Part shown: positions 33,174 through 41,072 of the stretch, one piece after another
How positions within the stretch are numbered: position 1 is the first letter of the stretch
Layout of the letters: every line of letters begins with the position of its first letter
Assembly (NCBI RefSeq): GCF_002093975.1
Contig: NZ_MSZZ01000010.1
Coordinates: forward strand, 62,001-126,000
Direction: 5' to 3'
DNA length: 64,000 bases
Source: Thermoactinospora rubra
GTDB taxonomy: Bacteria; Actinomycetota; Actinomycetes; Streptosporangiales; Streptosporangiaceae
Notes under the pieces: model-generated
What the model was told of the DNA's origin: nothing
What the model saw: the letters and a program-made list of their open reading frames with translations, nothing else
The model's database searches: none
Made by a program: the position numbers and the translations under genes

Positions 33174-34645
33174 CCTCTGGGCCGCCAGGCGCCGCGGTCC
33201 AGCGCCAGGTTCTCCGGGGTGTGCAGCCGCACCATGATCGTGGCCAGGCCCCGCGGCACCTTGCCGGGCGTCAGCACCGACACCCCGGCCATCACCGCGA
33301 ACGCGATCGGCACCGTCCAGGCCGCCGGCTGGCTCACCAGCGCGCCGACCAGCCCCTCGAAGGGCCCCGCGGTGATCTGCGCGAGCACCGCCAGGCAGGC
33401 CAGCCCGCCCCCGCACAGCAGCCCGGCCAGCGCCCCGGTCGAGGTGAGCCCGCGCCACCAGATGCCCAGCACGAGCAGCGGGCAGAACGACGAGGCCGCG
33501 ACGGCGAAGGCCAGCCCCACGACGTCGGCGATCGACAGCGCCCGCGCCCCCAGCGCCAGGGCCAGCGGCACGGTCACCGCCATGAGCGTGGCCATCCTGA
33601 AGGCCCGCACCCCGCCCTTGAGCAGGTCCTGCGCGATCACCCCGGCCACCGACACGGTCAGGCCGGAGGAGGTGGACAGGAACGCGGCGAACGCCCCCGC
33701 CGTGACCAGGGCGGTCAGGACGTCCCCGAGGGTGCCGCCGATCATCCGCCCGGGCAGCGTCAGCACCACCGTGTCCGGCCGCGCCAGGTCGGGCGTGTAG
33801 ATCCGGCCCAGCCAGCCGTACACCGCGGGCAGCAGGTAGAACGCGCCGAGCAGCGACAGGACCACCAGCGTGGTACGGCGGGCGGCCCGGCCGTCGGGGT
33901 TGGTGTAGAAGCGGACCAGCACGTGCGGCAGGCCCATCGTGCCCAGGAACGTGGCCAGGATCAGCGAGTAGGTCGAGTACAGGCCGTACTCCTCCTCGCC
34001 GGTCAGCGGCAGCTCCCAGGCCGGGTCGCTCACCTGCGGCGCGCCGTCGCGCTGCCAGGCCAGCAGCAGGAAGATCACGGGCACGGCGAGCGCGGTGAGC
34101 TTGAGCCAGTACTGGAAGGCCTGGACGAACGTGATCGAGCGCATCCCGCCCGACAGCACGTTGAGCACCACCACCATGGCCACCAGCAGGCCGCCCACCC
34201 AGGACGGGGCGCCGGTGAAGGTGCGCAGGACCAGCCCGGCGCTCTGGAACTGCGGCATCAGGTACAGCCAGCCGATCAGCACCACCAGCACGCTCGCGGT
34301 GCGGCGCACGGTCATGGACTCCAGCCGGGCCTCGGCGAAGTCCGGCAGCGTGTAGGCGCCCGAGCGCCGCAGCGGGGCCGAGATCAGCACCAGCAGCACC
34401 AGGTAGCCGCCGGTCCAGCCGACCGGAAGCCACAGCATGTCCGCGCCCTGGGTGAGGATCAGCCCGGCGATGCCCAGGAAGGAGGCGCCCGACAGGTACT
34501 CCCCGCCGATGGCCGAGGCGTTCCACAGCGGGCTGACCGTGCGGGAGGCGACGTAGAAGTCGGAGGTGGTGCGCGACAGCCGCAGGCCGAACGCGCCGAT
34601 GAGCACCGCGGCCACGACCACGACGACGACCGCGGTCAGGTTCAT
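33170..34645 (-). CDS. SSS-family monocarboxylate/cation symporter
   Basis: 491 residues from ATG 34645, which overlaps the preceding DUF485-like gene by four bases. About 13 helices, with DFYVASRTVSPLWNASAIGG, GEYLSGASFLGIAGL, GTMGLPHVLVRFYTNP and LSTSSGLTVSVAGVIAQDL. A paralogue of the ActP-like carrier at 25873. Being coupled to a LytS/LytTR system, it probably imports a signal-like carboxylate such as pyruvate or acetate. The frame is open further upstream, but that part lacks carrier sequence. Confidence 0.9.
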   Translation of the reverse strand: MNLTAVVVVVVAAVLIGAFGLRLSRTTSDFYVASRTVSPLWNASAIGGEYLSGASFLGIAGLILTQGADMLWLPVGWTGGYLVLLVLISAPLRRSGAYTLPDFAEARLESMTVRRTASVLVVLIGWLYLMPQFQSAGLVLRTFTGAPSWVGGLLVAMVVVLNVLSGGMRSITFVQAFQYWLKLTALAVPVIFLLLAWQRDGAPQVSDPAWELPLTGEEEYGLYSTYSLILATFLGTMGLPHVLVRFYTNPDGRAARRTTLVVLSLLGAFYLLPAVYGWLGRIYTPDLARPDTVVLTLPGRMIGGTLGDVLTALVTAGAFAAFLSTSSGLTVSVAGVIAQDLLKGGVRAFRMATLMAVTVPLALALGARALSIADVVGLAFAVAASSFCPLLVLGIWWRGLTSTGALAGLLCGGGLACLAVLAQITAGPFEGLVGALVSQPAAWTVPIAFAVMAGVSVLTPGKVPRGLATIMVRLHTPENLALDRGAWRPRG

Positions 34646-35007
34646 CGGCGCTCCACCAGGTCGGCGAAGTGCCGCTCGTTGCGTTCGGCCTGGCGGACGT
34701 AGTACCAGGCGCCGGCCACCAGCGCGGGGTAGATCAGCCCGGCGAGGATCACCCACGGCAGCGGGATGCCGGCCACGCGGAGCTCGGTCAGCTCCGGCAG
34801 CAGCAGGAACAGCAGCGGCAGCCCGCCCACCACGCAGGCCAGCATCGTGCAGATGAGCATGGCCAGGCGGAACTGGGTGCGCAGCAGCGAGCGCATGTAG
34901 ACCTCGCCCACGCGGGTCTGCTCGTCGATCTCGCGGGTGGCCGGGTAGCGGCGGCGGCGCGCGGCCGCGGTGCGCGGGCTGGTGACGGTGACGCGGCGCG
35001 GGGTCAT
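34642..35007 (-). CDS. DUF485-like small membrane partner of the symporter
   Basis: 121 residues from ATG 35007. It has an Arg-rich N-terminal region and two long helices (LAMLICTMLACVVGGLPLLFLLL and LPWVILAGLIYPALVAGAWYYV). It is the positional equivalent of the DUF485 protein before actP. The start overlaps nothing, but lies only a few bases from the LytTR stop. Confidence 0.8.
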   Translation of the reverse strand: MTPRRVTVTSPRTAAARRRRYPATREIDEQTRVGEVYMRSLLRTQFRLAMLICTMLACVVGGLPLLFLLLPELTELRVAGIPLPWVILAGLIYPALVAGAWYYVRQAERNERHFADLVERR

Positions 35008-35011
35008 CGGA

Positions 35012-35767
35012 TCACCGCCTGGCCCGCCTGACGAGCAGGTCACGCAGCTCGCGGGTGTGGCGGCGGCTGACCGGGATCTCGGCGCCGCCCACGCGGATCG
35101 TGCAGCGCCCGGAGTCGATGTGGAGCTCCTCGATGTGCTTGACGGCGACCAGGTGGCTGCGGTGCACGCGGATGAAGCCGGCCGAGGCCCAGCGTTCCTC
35201 CAGCGTGGCCAGCGGGATGCGGACCAGGTGGCTGCCCGTGGGCGTGTGCAGGCGGGCGTAGTCGCCCTGCGCCTCCACGTAGACGACGTCGGCGCTGGAG
35301 ACGAAGCGGGTCACGCCGCCCAGCTCGACGGGGATCGTGTCGGACTCGGCCTCGTCGGAGGGCACGTCGCTGGAGACGCACACGCGCCGGATGGCCTCCC
35401 GCAGCCGCTCCGGGCGCACGGGCTTGAGCAGGTAGTCCTCGGCCTTGATCTCGAAGGCGTCGACCGCGTGCTCCTCGTAAGCGGTGACGAACACCACCCG
35501 CGGCGGGTTGGCCAGGCGCGACAGCAGCCGGCCGAGCACCACGCCGTCCAGGCCGCGCATGCGGATGTCGAGGAAGACCGCGTCGACCGGCCGTCCCTCG
35601 GCGATGGCCCGGTCCAGCAGGCGCAGCGCCGCGGCGCCGTCCCTGGCGGTCAGCACCTCGCCGATCCGGGGGTCGGCACGCAACAGGTACGACAGGTCTT
35701 CCAGAGCGGGAAGCTCGTCGTCGACGGCCAGAACGCGGAGGGCCATAGAAAGCGATGAAACAGACAT
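35012..35767 (-). CDS. LytTR-type response regulator
   Basis: 251 residues. The receiver has acidic VDDE, phospho-Asp in VFLDIRMRG, Thr in FVTAYEEHAV and Lys in LLKPV. The C-terminal LytTR DNA-binding domain is visible as VEAQGDYARLHT, RIPLATLEERWASAGFIRVHRSHLV (in two parts) and IPVSRRHTRELRDLL. ATG 35767 is used; ATG 35746, starting MALRVLAVDDE, is equally possible, and neither has a good ribosome site. The kinase stop lies 12 bases upstream. Confidence 0.92.
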   Translation of the reverse strand: MSVSSLSMALRVLAVDDELPALEDLSYLLRADPRIGEVLTARDGAAALRLLDRAIAEGRPVDAVFLDIRMRGLDGVVLGRLLSRLANPPRVVFVTAYEEHAVDAFEIKAEDYLLKPVRPERLREAIRRVCVSSDVPSDEAESDTIPVELGGVTRFVSSADVVYVEAQGDYARLHTPTGSHLVRIPLATLEERWASAGFIRVHRSHLVAVKHIEELHIDSGRCTIRVGGAEIPVSRRHTRELRDLLVRRARR

Positions 35768-35779
35768 ATGACCCGGAGG

Positions 35780-36952
35780 TCAACGGGCCGAGACGCCCGG
35801 GTGATACTTCGGCAACCTCACGTTGACCTTCGTGCCCGCGCCCTCCGCCGTCTCGATCACCAGGCCGTACTCGTCGCCGTAGACCTGCCGCAGCCGCTCG
35901 TCCACGTTGGCCAGCCCGACCCCCTCGGTCTGGTCCCCGGCCAGGATGCGGCGCAGCCGCTCGGGGTCCATGCCGATGCCGTCGTCCTCGACGCTGATGC
36001 CGCACTCCGAGCCCAGGTCCTCGGCGATGATCGTGATGCGGCCCACGCCGTTCTTGCTCTCCAGGCCGTGCCGTACGGCGTTCTCCACCAGCGGCTGCAG
36101 GCACAGGAACGGCACGGCCACCGGCAGCACCTCGGGGGCGATGCGCAGGGTGACCTGGAGCTGGTCGCCGAAGCGGGCGCGCTCCAGGATCAGGTAGCGG
36201 TCGATCGAGCGCAGCTCCTCGGCGAGGGTGGTGAAGTCGCCGTGGCGGCGGAAGGAGTAGCGGGTGAAGTCGGCGAACTCCAGCAGCAGCTCGCGGGCGC
36301 GTTCGGGGTCGGTGCGGACGAAGCTGGCGATGGTGGTCAGGGAGTTGTAGATGAAGTGGGGCGAGATCTGCGCCCGCAGGGCCTTGACCTCGGCCTCCAT
36401 GAGCAGGTGGCGGGAGCGGTCGAGCTCGGCCAGCTCCAGCTGGGAGTCGACCCAGCGGGCCACCTCCTCGGCGGCGCGGACCAGCCCGGCCGAGGCGTGC
36501 GGGCTGTAGGCGGCCAGCGCGCCCACCACGCGGTCCTCGGTGGTGAGGGGGACGACGACCGCGTGGCGGATGGGGCACTCCAGGAGCTCGCAGTCGAGCG
36601 TGAGCACCTGGATGCGGCCGGTGTTCAGGGTCTCCTTGGCGTGGGAGAAGGCGTCGGCGGCGTGGTGCTCGCCCAGGCCCTCGTAGACGAGGAGCCGCTC
36701 GCCGTCGCTGATGGCGAGCGCCGGGGAGTCGAGGAGCTCGCGCAGGTGCCGGGAGGCCTTCTGGGCGCCCTCCTGGGTGAGGCCGGCCCGCAGGGGCGGG
36801 GCGGCGAGGGAGGCGGTGTGGAGGGTTTCGAACGTCGCCCTCTCGGCGGGCCCGGCGCCCAGCTCGCGCCGGCCCCGCAGCACGCGCCACAGCACGAGCG
36901 CCGGCACCCCGACGAGCAGGGCCAGCAGGAGCACGACGACCAGGGGGTCCAC
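35780..36952 (-). CDS. LytS-type sensor histidine kinase with GAF-like domain
   Basis: 390 residues: one N-terminal helix (PLVVVLLLALLVGVPALVLW), a GAF-like sensory region (about 60-175), the HisK domain with phospho-His in QISPHFIYNSL and a HATPase domain with PLVENAVRHGL and VEDDGIGM. In Escherichia coli the LytS/LytTR systems BtsSR and YpdAB sense pyruvate and switch on carriers. Here kinase, regulator, DUF485-like protein and symporter are consecutive, which suggests the same logic. Confidence 0.92.
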   Translation of the reverse strand: MDPLVVVLLLALLVGVPALVLWRVLRGRRELGAGPAERATFETLHTASLAAPPLRAGLTQEGAQKASRHLRELLDSPALAISDGERLLVYEGLGEHHAADAFSHAKETLNTGRIQVLTLDCELLECPIRHAVVVPLTTEDRVVGALAAYSPHASAGLVRAAEEVARWVDSQLELAELDRSRHLLMEAEVKALRAQISPHFIYNSLTTIASFVRTDPERARELLLEFADFTRYSFRRHGDFTTLAEELRSIDRYLILERARFGDQLQVTLRIAPEVLPVAVPFLCLQPLVENAVRHGLESKNGVGRITIIAEDLGSECGISVEDDGIGMDPERLRRILAGDQTEGVGLANVDERLRQVYGDEYGLVIETAEGAGTKVNVRLPKYHPGVSAR

Positions 36953-37000
36953 GTTTCCGCAGCCTACTGGCCCGCGGGCCGTTCGCCCCCGAAAGCAGCC

Positions 37001-37402
37001 CTACAGGGCCTTGCGTATCGCCTCCGCGAAGCCCTCCGCCTCCTCCTGCGAGGCGTACTTGGTCCGGGGCCAGAAGAAGCCGCGCAACCCGTCCTTGCGG
37101 TTGCGCGGCACCACGTGGACGTGCAGGTGCGGCACGCTCTGGCTGACCCTGTTGTTGAGCGCCACGAACGTCCCGCCGGCCTCCAGCCCGGTCTCGACGG
37201 CGCGCGCCATCGCCTGGACGCGGGTGAACAGCGGCCCGACCTCCTCCAGGTCCCCCAGCGTCTCGACATGCGCGCGGGGCACCACCAGCACGTGCCCCTT
37301 GAACACCGGCCGGGCGTCGAGGAAGCAGACCGCGACCTCGTCGGCGTGCACCACCACCGCGGGCGCCGATCCCGCGACGATCTCGCAGAACAGACAGCTC
37401 AC
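37001..37402 (-). CDS. HIT-family nucleotide hydrolase
   Basis: 133 residues with the histidine triad HLHVHVVP and N-terminal SCLFCEI, the usual start of Hint-type proteins. They cleave nucleoside phosphoramidates and related adducts in the cytoplasm. The GTG start overlaps the acyl-CoA dehydrogenase stop by four bases, so the two are coupled. Confidence 0.93.
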   Translation of the reverse strand: MSCLFCEIVAGSAPAVVVHADEVAVCFLDARPVFKGHVLVVPRAHVETLGDLEEVGPLFTRVQAMARAVETGLEAGGTFVALNNRVSQSVPHLHVHVVPRNRKDGLRGFFWPRTKYASQEEAEGFAEAIRKAL

Positions 37403-38559
37403 CAGCCGACTCTAGCGGCTCCCTTGAGCAGCTCCCGGGCGATCACCAGGCGCTGCACGTCGTTGGTCCCCTCACCGATGGCCATGAGCGGCGCGTCCCG
37501 GTACAGCCGCTCGACGACGAACTCCTGGGAGTACCCGTAGCCGCCGTGCACCCGCATGGCTTCCATGGTCGCCCGCAGCGCCACCTCGGAGGCGAAGTAC
37601 TTGGCCATGGCCGCCTCCGCCTTGACCCCGCCGGACGCGCTGCGCGAGGCCGCCCAGTACGTCATCAGCCGCGCGGCCTGGATCTCGGTGGCCATGTCGG
37701 CCAGCTTGAGCTGGATCGCCTGGAAGTCGCCGATGGGCCGGCCGAAGGCGTGACGCTGTCTGGCGTACTGCAGGGCCGCGTCGTAGGCGCACTGCGCCAC
37801 CCCGACGGCACGCGCGGCGATGTTGATGCGGCCCAGCTCCAGCGCCGACAGGGCCTGCTGCAGGCCGCGCCCCTCGACCCCGCCCAGCAGCCGCGAGGCG
37901 GGCACCCGCACGTCGGCCAGCGAGATCTCGCACGTCTCGGTGCCCTTGTAGCCGAGCTTGGGCAGGTCCCGGCTGACGGTGTAGCCCGGGGTGTCCGCGT
38001 CGACGAGGATGATCGACATGCCGCGGTGGGCGGGCGTCTCGACCGAGGTCTTGACGAGCACCGGCATGGGGTCGGCGTGCCGGGCGTTGGTGATCCACGT
38101 CTTGGTGCCGTTGATGACGTAGTGGTCGCCGTCGAGGACGGCGCGCGTCTGGATGCCCTGCAGGTCGGTGCCCGCGCCGGGCTCGGTGAGGGCGATGCCG
38201 GTCCGCCGCGCCCCGCTGGCCAGGCCGGGCAGGTAGCGGTCCTTCTGCTCGGCCGTGCCGTACCGGGCGATCATCCACGTCGACAGCGAGTGCGAGCCGA
38301 GCACCCCGGCCACGCCCATCCAGCCGCGGGCGATCTCCTCGAAGACCAGCGCGAACGACACGCGGTCCAGCTCCAGCCCGCCGTACTCGGCCGGGACCGT
38401 CATGCCGAAGAGGCCGAGCTCCTTGAACCGCTCGACGATCTCGGTGGGATACCGCCCGGTCCGTTCCCACTCCGGGGCGACCGGGACGATCTCCTTGTCC
38501 ACGAAGTCCCGCAACGTCCGGCGGAACAGCTGCTGGTCCTCATTGAGCTCGAAGTCCAC
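37399..38559 (-). CDS. Acyl-CoA dehydrogenase
   Basis: 386 residues. The FAD-binding signature is GIALTEPGAGTDLQGIQT, the second is WITNARHA, and the C-terminal catalytic base region reads IGEGTNDVQRLVIAREL with Glu in the usual place. It catalyses alpha,beta-dehydrogenation of an acyl-CoA and passes electrons to ETF. The length is standard. Chain specificity cannot be told. Confidence 0.94.
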   Translation of the reverse strand: MDFELNEDQQLFRRTLRDFVDKEIVPVAPEWERTGRYPTEIVERFKELGLFGMTVPAEYGGLELDRVSFALVFEEIARGWMGVAGVLGSHSLSTWMIARYGTAEQKDRYLPGLASGARRTGIALTEPGAGTDLQGIQTRAVLDGDHYVINGTKTWITNARHADPMPVLVKTSVETPAHRGMSIILVDADTPGYTVSRDLPKLGYKGTETCEISLADVRVPASRLLGGVEGRGLQQALSALELGRINIAARAVGVAQCAYDAALQYARQRHAFGRPIGDFQAIQLKLADMATEIQAARLMTYWAASRSASGGVKAEAAMAKYFASEVALRATMEAMRVHGGYGYSQEFVVERLYRDAPLMAIGEGTNDVQRLVIARELLKGAARVGW

Positions 38560-38591
38560 CCGACCACGCTAAGGACCAGAGCTTTCTTCGG

Positions 38592-39014
38592 TCAATCGGT
38601 GACGGTGATCTCGAAGATCGCCTCGCCGGAGTTCTGCCTGCTCGTCTCGTCGGCGGGGGTACGGCTCGCGCCGCAGCGCCAGCAGTTGAACAGCCGTACC
38701 TGGGTGACGCCCGGCCGCTTGGCGTTGAAGACGAAGTAGGCGGTGCCGCCCGAGCCCGGCGCGTCGGACTCGGCGCGGCGCTCCTTGCTGATGAACGCGG
38801 CCACCTTGGCGTCGGGCAGGGCGACCAGCTCCCAGCTGTCGCCCACCGAGGGGTTGTCCTGGACCGCCAGCGAGAAGCGCTGCCCCTTGCCGACCTGCAC
38901 CTGGACGGTGCTCCCCTTCGCCCCGGACACGACGGTGCCCAGGTTGCTGACCGCGGATCCGCCGCCGCATCCCGCGATCGCCAAGAGCGCGACGAGGACC
39001 AGAAGACGAGTCAT
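38592..39014 (-). CDS. Chagasin-like (inhibitor I42) lipoprotein
   Basis: 140 residues from ATG 39014. The signal peptide ends in LLAIAGC (lipobox). The mature part has the three loops of the chagasin family of cysteine-protease inhibitors: NPSVGDSWELV, GSGGTAYFVFNAKRPG and a final loop with NCWRCG. A membrane-anchored protease inhibitor on the cell surface is the likely role. The long upstream extension of the frame is Arg-rich shadow. The start overlaps a possible 45-residue ORF. Confidence 0.8.
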   Translation of the reverse strand: MTRLLVLVALLAIAGCGGGSAVSNLGTVVSGAKGSTVQVQVGKGQRFSLAVQDNPSVGDSWELVALPDAKVAAFISKERRAESDAPGSGGTAYFVFNAKRPGVTQVRLFNCWRCGASRTPADETSRQNSGEAIFEITVTD

Positions 39015-39148
39015 TCCGGCAGCGTATCGGGCTCGGGCGGATCTCCCGGCACGCCGCCGGGCCGGCGGACGTCGGGGGCGGCCCGGCACAACACGACCAG
39101 GAGGCCCGCGACGGCCACCAGGCCCGCCGTGCGCCCGCTCCGCTGCAC
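39011..39148 (-). CDS. Possible 45-residue membrane peptide upstream of the chagasin-like gene
   Basis: From GTG 39148 to TGA 39011-39013, overlapping the lipoprotein ATG as ATGA. The peptide has one helix (TAGLVAVAGLLVVLCRAA) and a Pro-rich tail ending TLPE. The overlap and the hydrophobic N-terminus support it, but the ribosome site is weak and I recognise no family. Confidence 0.35.
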   Translation of the reverse strand: MQRSGRTAGLVAVAGLLVVLCRAAPDVRRPGGVPGDPPEPDTLPE

Positions 39149-39193
39149 GCTCTGCGCGGGAGGTCTCCCGGCGTGCGCGGCGGCGTCGCCTCA

Positions 39194-40393
39194 CTACCTC
39201 CCGCGGATCACCATCGTGTCGCGCTTGACCGTCACGCCGGGCATGAACGTCCTGCCCCGCCTGAGCATGCCACCTCGCTTGAGCACGCTGCCGGGTCCGT
39301 GCGTCATGCCGCGCCCGAGCATGCCGCGCCGCCCGAACATCGTCCGACGCCCGAACAACGACCGCCGCCCGAACAACGACCGCCGCCCGAACATCCCGCG
39401 TCGTCCGAGCATGGTGCCGCGGCCGGACATCATGCGCCGTCCGAACACCGTGCGTCGTCCGAACATCGTGCGTCGTCCGAACATCGTGCGCCGTCCGAAG
39501 ATCGGGCCACGCCCGAACATCGCGCGCTTCCTGAACGCGGCGCCGCCTCCCAGCAGCCCGCCGCGCCCGAACATGCCCCGGCGGCCCATGAGCCCTCGGC
39601 GCGACATCATGCCCTTGTGCGGCATCATGCCGCCGCGCGGCATGACACCCTTGTGCGGCACGACGCCCCGGCGCCGCATCGGCGCCCCGCGCCGCGTGAT
39701 CGCCGCGTGCCGTGTGGTCGTCCCGCGCTTGAGCATCCTGCGCACGACGAGCGCCGCGAGGACCCCGGCGGCCGCGACGCCGGCCGCGAGCCCCGGACGC
39801 CGCCGCGTCTCGGTCGTCAGCTTGTCGGCGGCCTCCCTGACCGGCTCGGGGGCGGCGGTCCGCACCTTCTCGGCCACCGCGACCACCCGGCCCTTCGCGG
39901 TCTCGACCGCCTCGCCGGCCCGTGCCTTGACGTCCAGCCTGCCGGCCAGTTCCTCGACGGTCTGGCCCAGCCGTTCGCGGGTCTCCTCGATGTCTCTACG
40001 CACCAGTTCCTCCTCACCGACCGCGCCGACCCCGCCCCTGGACCCGGCCGCGCCCGTGGGCGGCGTCACCGGCTCCCCGGCGGACCGGCGGCCCGGCTCC
40101 GTCATCGACGTCTCCACGCCCTCGCGGACGCTCTCCCGCGTGCCAGGGGCCGGCGGCTCCGCGCGGGCCGCGCCTGTGCCGACGCGGTCGTCGGGGACCG
40201 GGGCCTCGGGGACGAACGTCTCCTCGGGCGCGCGCTCACGCTCGGCCGCCCTGGCGTTCTCGGCGGCGCCCGGCCGCGTCGGCGGCACGTTGATGGACTC
40301 GGGGTCGGTCGGCTCGCCGACCGTCGCCCGGCGCGCGCCGACGTCGCCGGCATGCTCCTCGGTGTGTCCCGACCGCGGGTCTGTCTCTGTCAT
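39194..40393 (-). CDS. DUF3618 protein with cationic FGRR-repeat tail
   Basis: 399 residues. An acidic, low-complexity N-terminal part is followed by the DUF3618 segment (VRRDIEETRERLGQTVEELA, about residues 130-150), a helix (PGLAAGVAAAGVLAALVV) and then about 170 residues rich in Arg, Gly, Met and Phe. There the hexamer MFGRRT or LFGRRS recurs. The pI of the tail must be extreme. DUF3618 proteins are often encoded beside holin-superfamily-III proteins, as here. The tail could bind DNA, RNA or anionic lipid. The function is unknown. Confidence 0.82.
   Translation of the reverse strand: MTETDPRSGHTEEHAGDVGARRATVGEPTDPESINVPPTRPGAAENARAAERERAPEETFVPEAPVPDDRVGTGAARAEPPAPGTRESVREGVETSMTEPGRRSAGEPVTPPTGAAGSRGGVGAVGEEELVRRDIEETRERLGQTVEELAGRLDVKARAGEAVETAKGRVVAVAEKVRTAAPEPVREAADKLTTETRRRPGLAAGVAAAGVLAALVVRRMLKRGTTTRHAAITRRGAPMRRRGVVPHKGVMPRGGMMPHKGMMSRRGLMGRRGMFGRGGLLGGGAAFRKRAMFGRGPIFGRRTMFGRRTMFGRRTVFGRRMMSGRGTMLGRRGMFGRRSLFGRRSLFGRRTMFGRRGMLGRGMTHGPGSVLKRGGMLRRGRTFMPGVTVKRDTMVIRGR
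39285..39520. repeat. 18-bp imperfect repeats encoding FGRR hexamers
   Basis: The plus-strand unit is CGCCCGAACATCGTCCGA and variants, with two adjacent copies almost identical (CGCCCGAACAACGACCGC). About ten to twelve units; all keep the frame. Confidence 0.8.
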
Positions 40394-40441
40394 GGTCGCG
40401 TCGTCTCCCTCGTCACAGCGGGCGGGAGCGGGCCGTACGGC

Positions 40442-40837
40442 TCACGCCCTGTGGTGGGCGGCCCGCTCCCGCACCTCGTCGATGTCGGCCTTGACGCTCG
40501 CGACTGCCTCCTCGGGCATCGGCGGCGTGGCCTTCTTCACCTGGTTCTTGCCGACCAGCCCGAGGACAGCCGCCACGATCAGCAAAACCCCGGCCACGAT
40601 TCCGGCGGCCGCCCACGCGGGCAGCACAAGGGCAAGCAGCATCACGACGGCGGCGATCAGCGTGGCACCGCCGAAGAAGGCGGTCAGCCCGGCCGCGCCG
40701 AACATGCCCGCGCCGAACCCGGCGCGCTTGCCCTTCTCGGCCAGCTCCAGCTTCGCCAGCCGCAGCTCGTCCCTGACGAGCCTGGACACCTCACGCGAGA
40801 GCTCGGTCACGAGCTCCGCGGTGCTCTTGTCGTTCAT
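40442..40837 (-). CDS. Holin superfamily III / DUF1469 membrane protein
   Basis: 131 residues. An amphipathic N-terminal helix (SREVSRLVRDELRLAKLEL), two long helices (GLTAFFGGATLIAAVVMLLA and AAAGIVAGVLLIVAAVLGLV) and a charged tail are the marks of the actinobacterial phage-holin-family PF07332. GGGAGGAGG lies nine bases before the ATG. It precedes the DUF3618 gene in the same direction; despite the name, a phage role is not implied. Confidence 0.85.
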   Translation of the reverse strand: MNDKSTAELVTELSREVSRLVRDELRLAKLELAEKGKRAGFGAGMFGAAGLTAFFGGATLIAAVVMLLALVLPAWAAAGIVAGVLLIVAAVLGLVGKNQVKKATPPMPEEAVASVKADIDEVRERAAHHRA

Positions 40838-40878
40838 GGAGTGGTCGCCTCCTCCCAGACGAGGGGGCGACTACCCCG

Positions 40879-41043
40879 CTATCGCTTCGGCAAGCGCAGA
40901 AGGAAATCGAAAACCTTGGTCACGGGGGATTCGGGGACCTCGCACCAGTTGTCCGGCTTCCTGGGGCGCTCGAACGGCGAGGGCAGCTCGCACCCGGGCC
41001 GCGGGGGACGCGGCCGCTCACACCAGTCTCCTGGACGCTCCAT
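40879..41043 (-). CDS. Possible 54-residue Cys/Trp/Pro peptide
   Basis: ATG 41043 to TAG 40879-40881. The peptide has two related blocks, GDWCERP and DNWCEVP, plus PGCELPSPFERP between them, and ends in a short amphipathic helix TKVFDFLLRLPKR. It has no signal peptide. It lies between the lipid kinase and the holin-like gene in the same direction. Its codons end in G or C at most positions, which supports coding, but the ribosome site is weak. No family recognised. Confidence 0.45.
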   Translation of the reverse strand: MERPGDWCERPRPPRPGCELPSPFERPRKPDNWCEVPESPVTKVFDFLLRLPKR

Positions 41044-41072
41044 GATTCCAGGCTAACCCGGAAGGCGGCCGA

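Noticed and set aside
40442-40837. Phage holin, hence a prophage
   Set aside because: The protein family name is misleading; there are no phage structural, lysis or integrase genes nearby.
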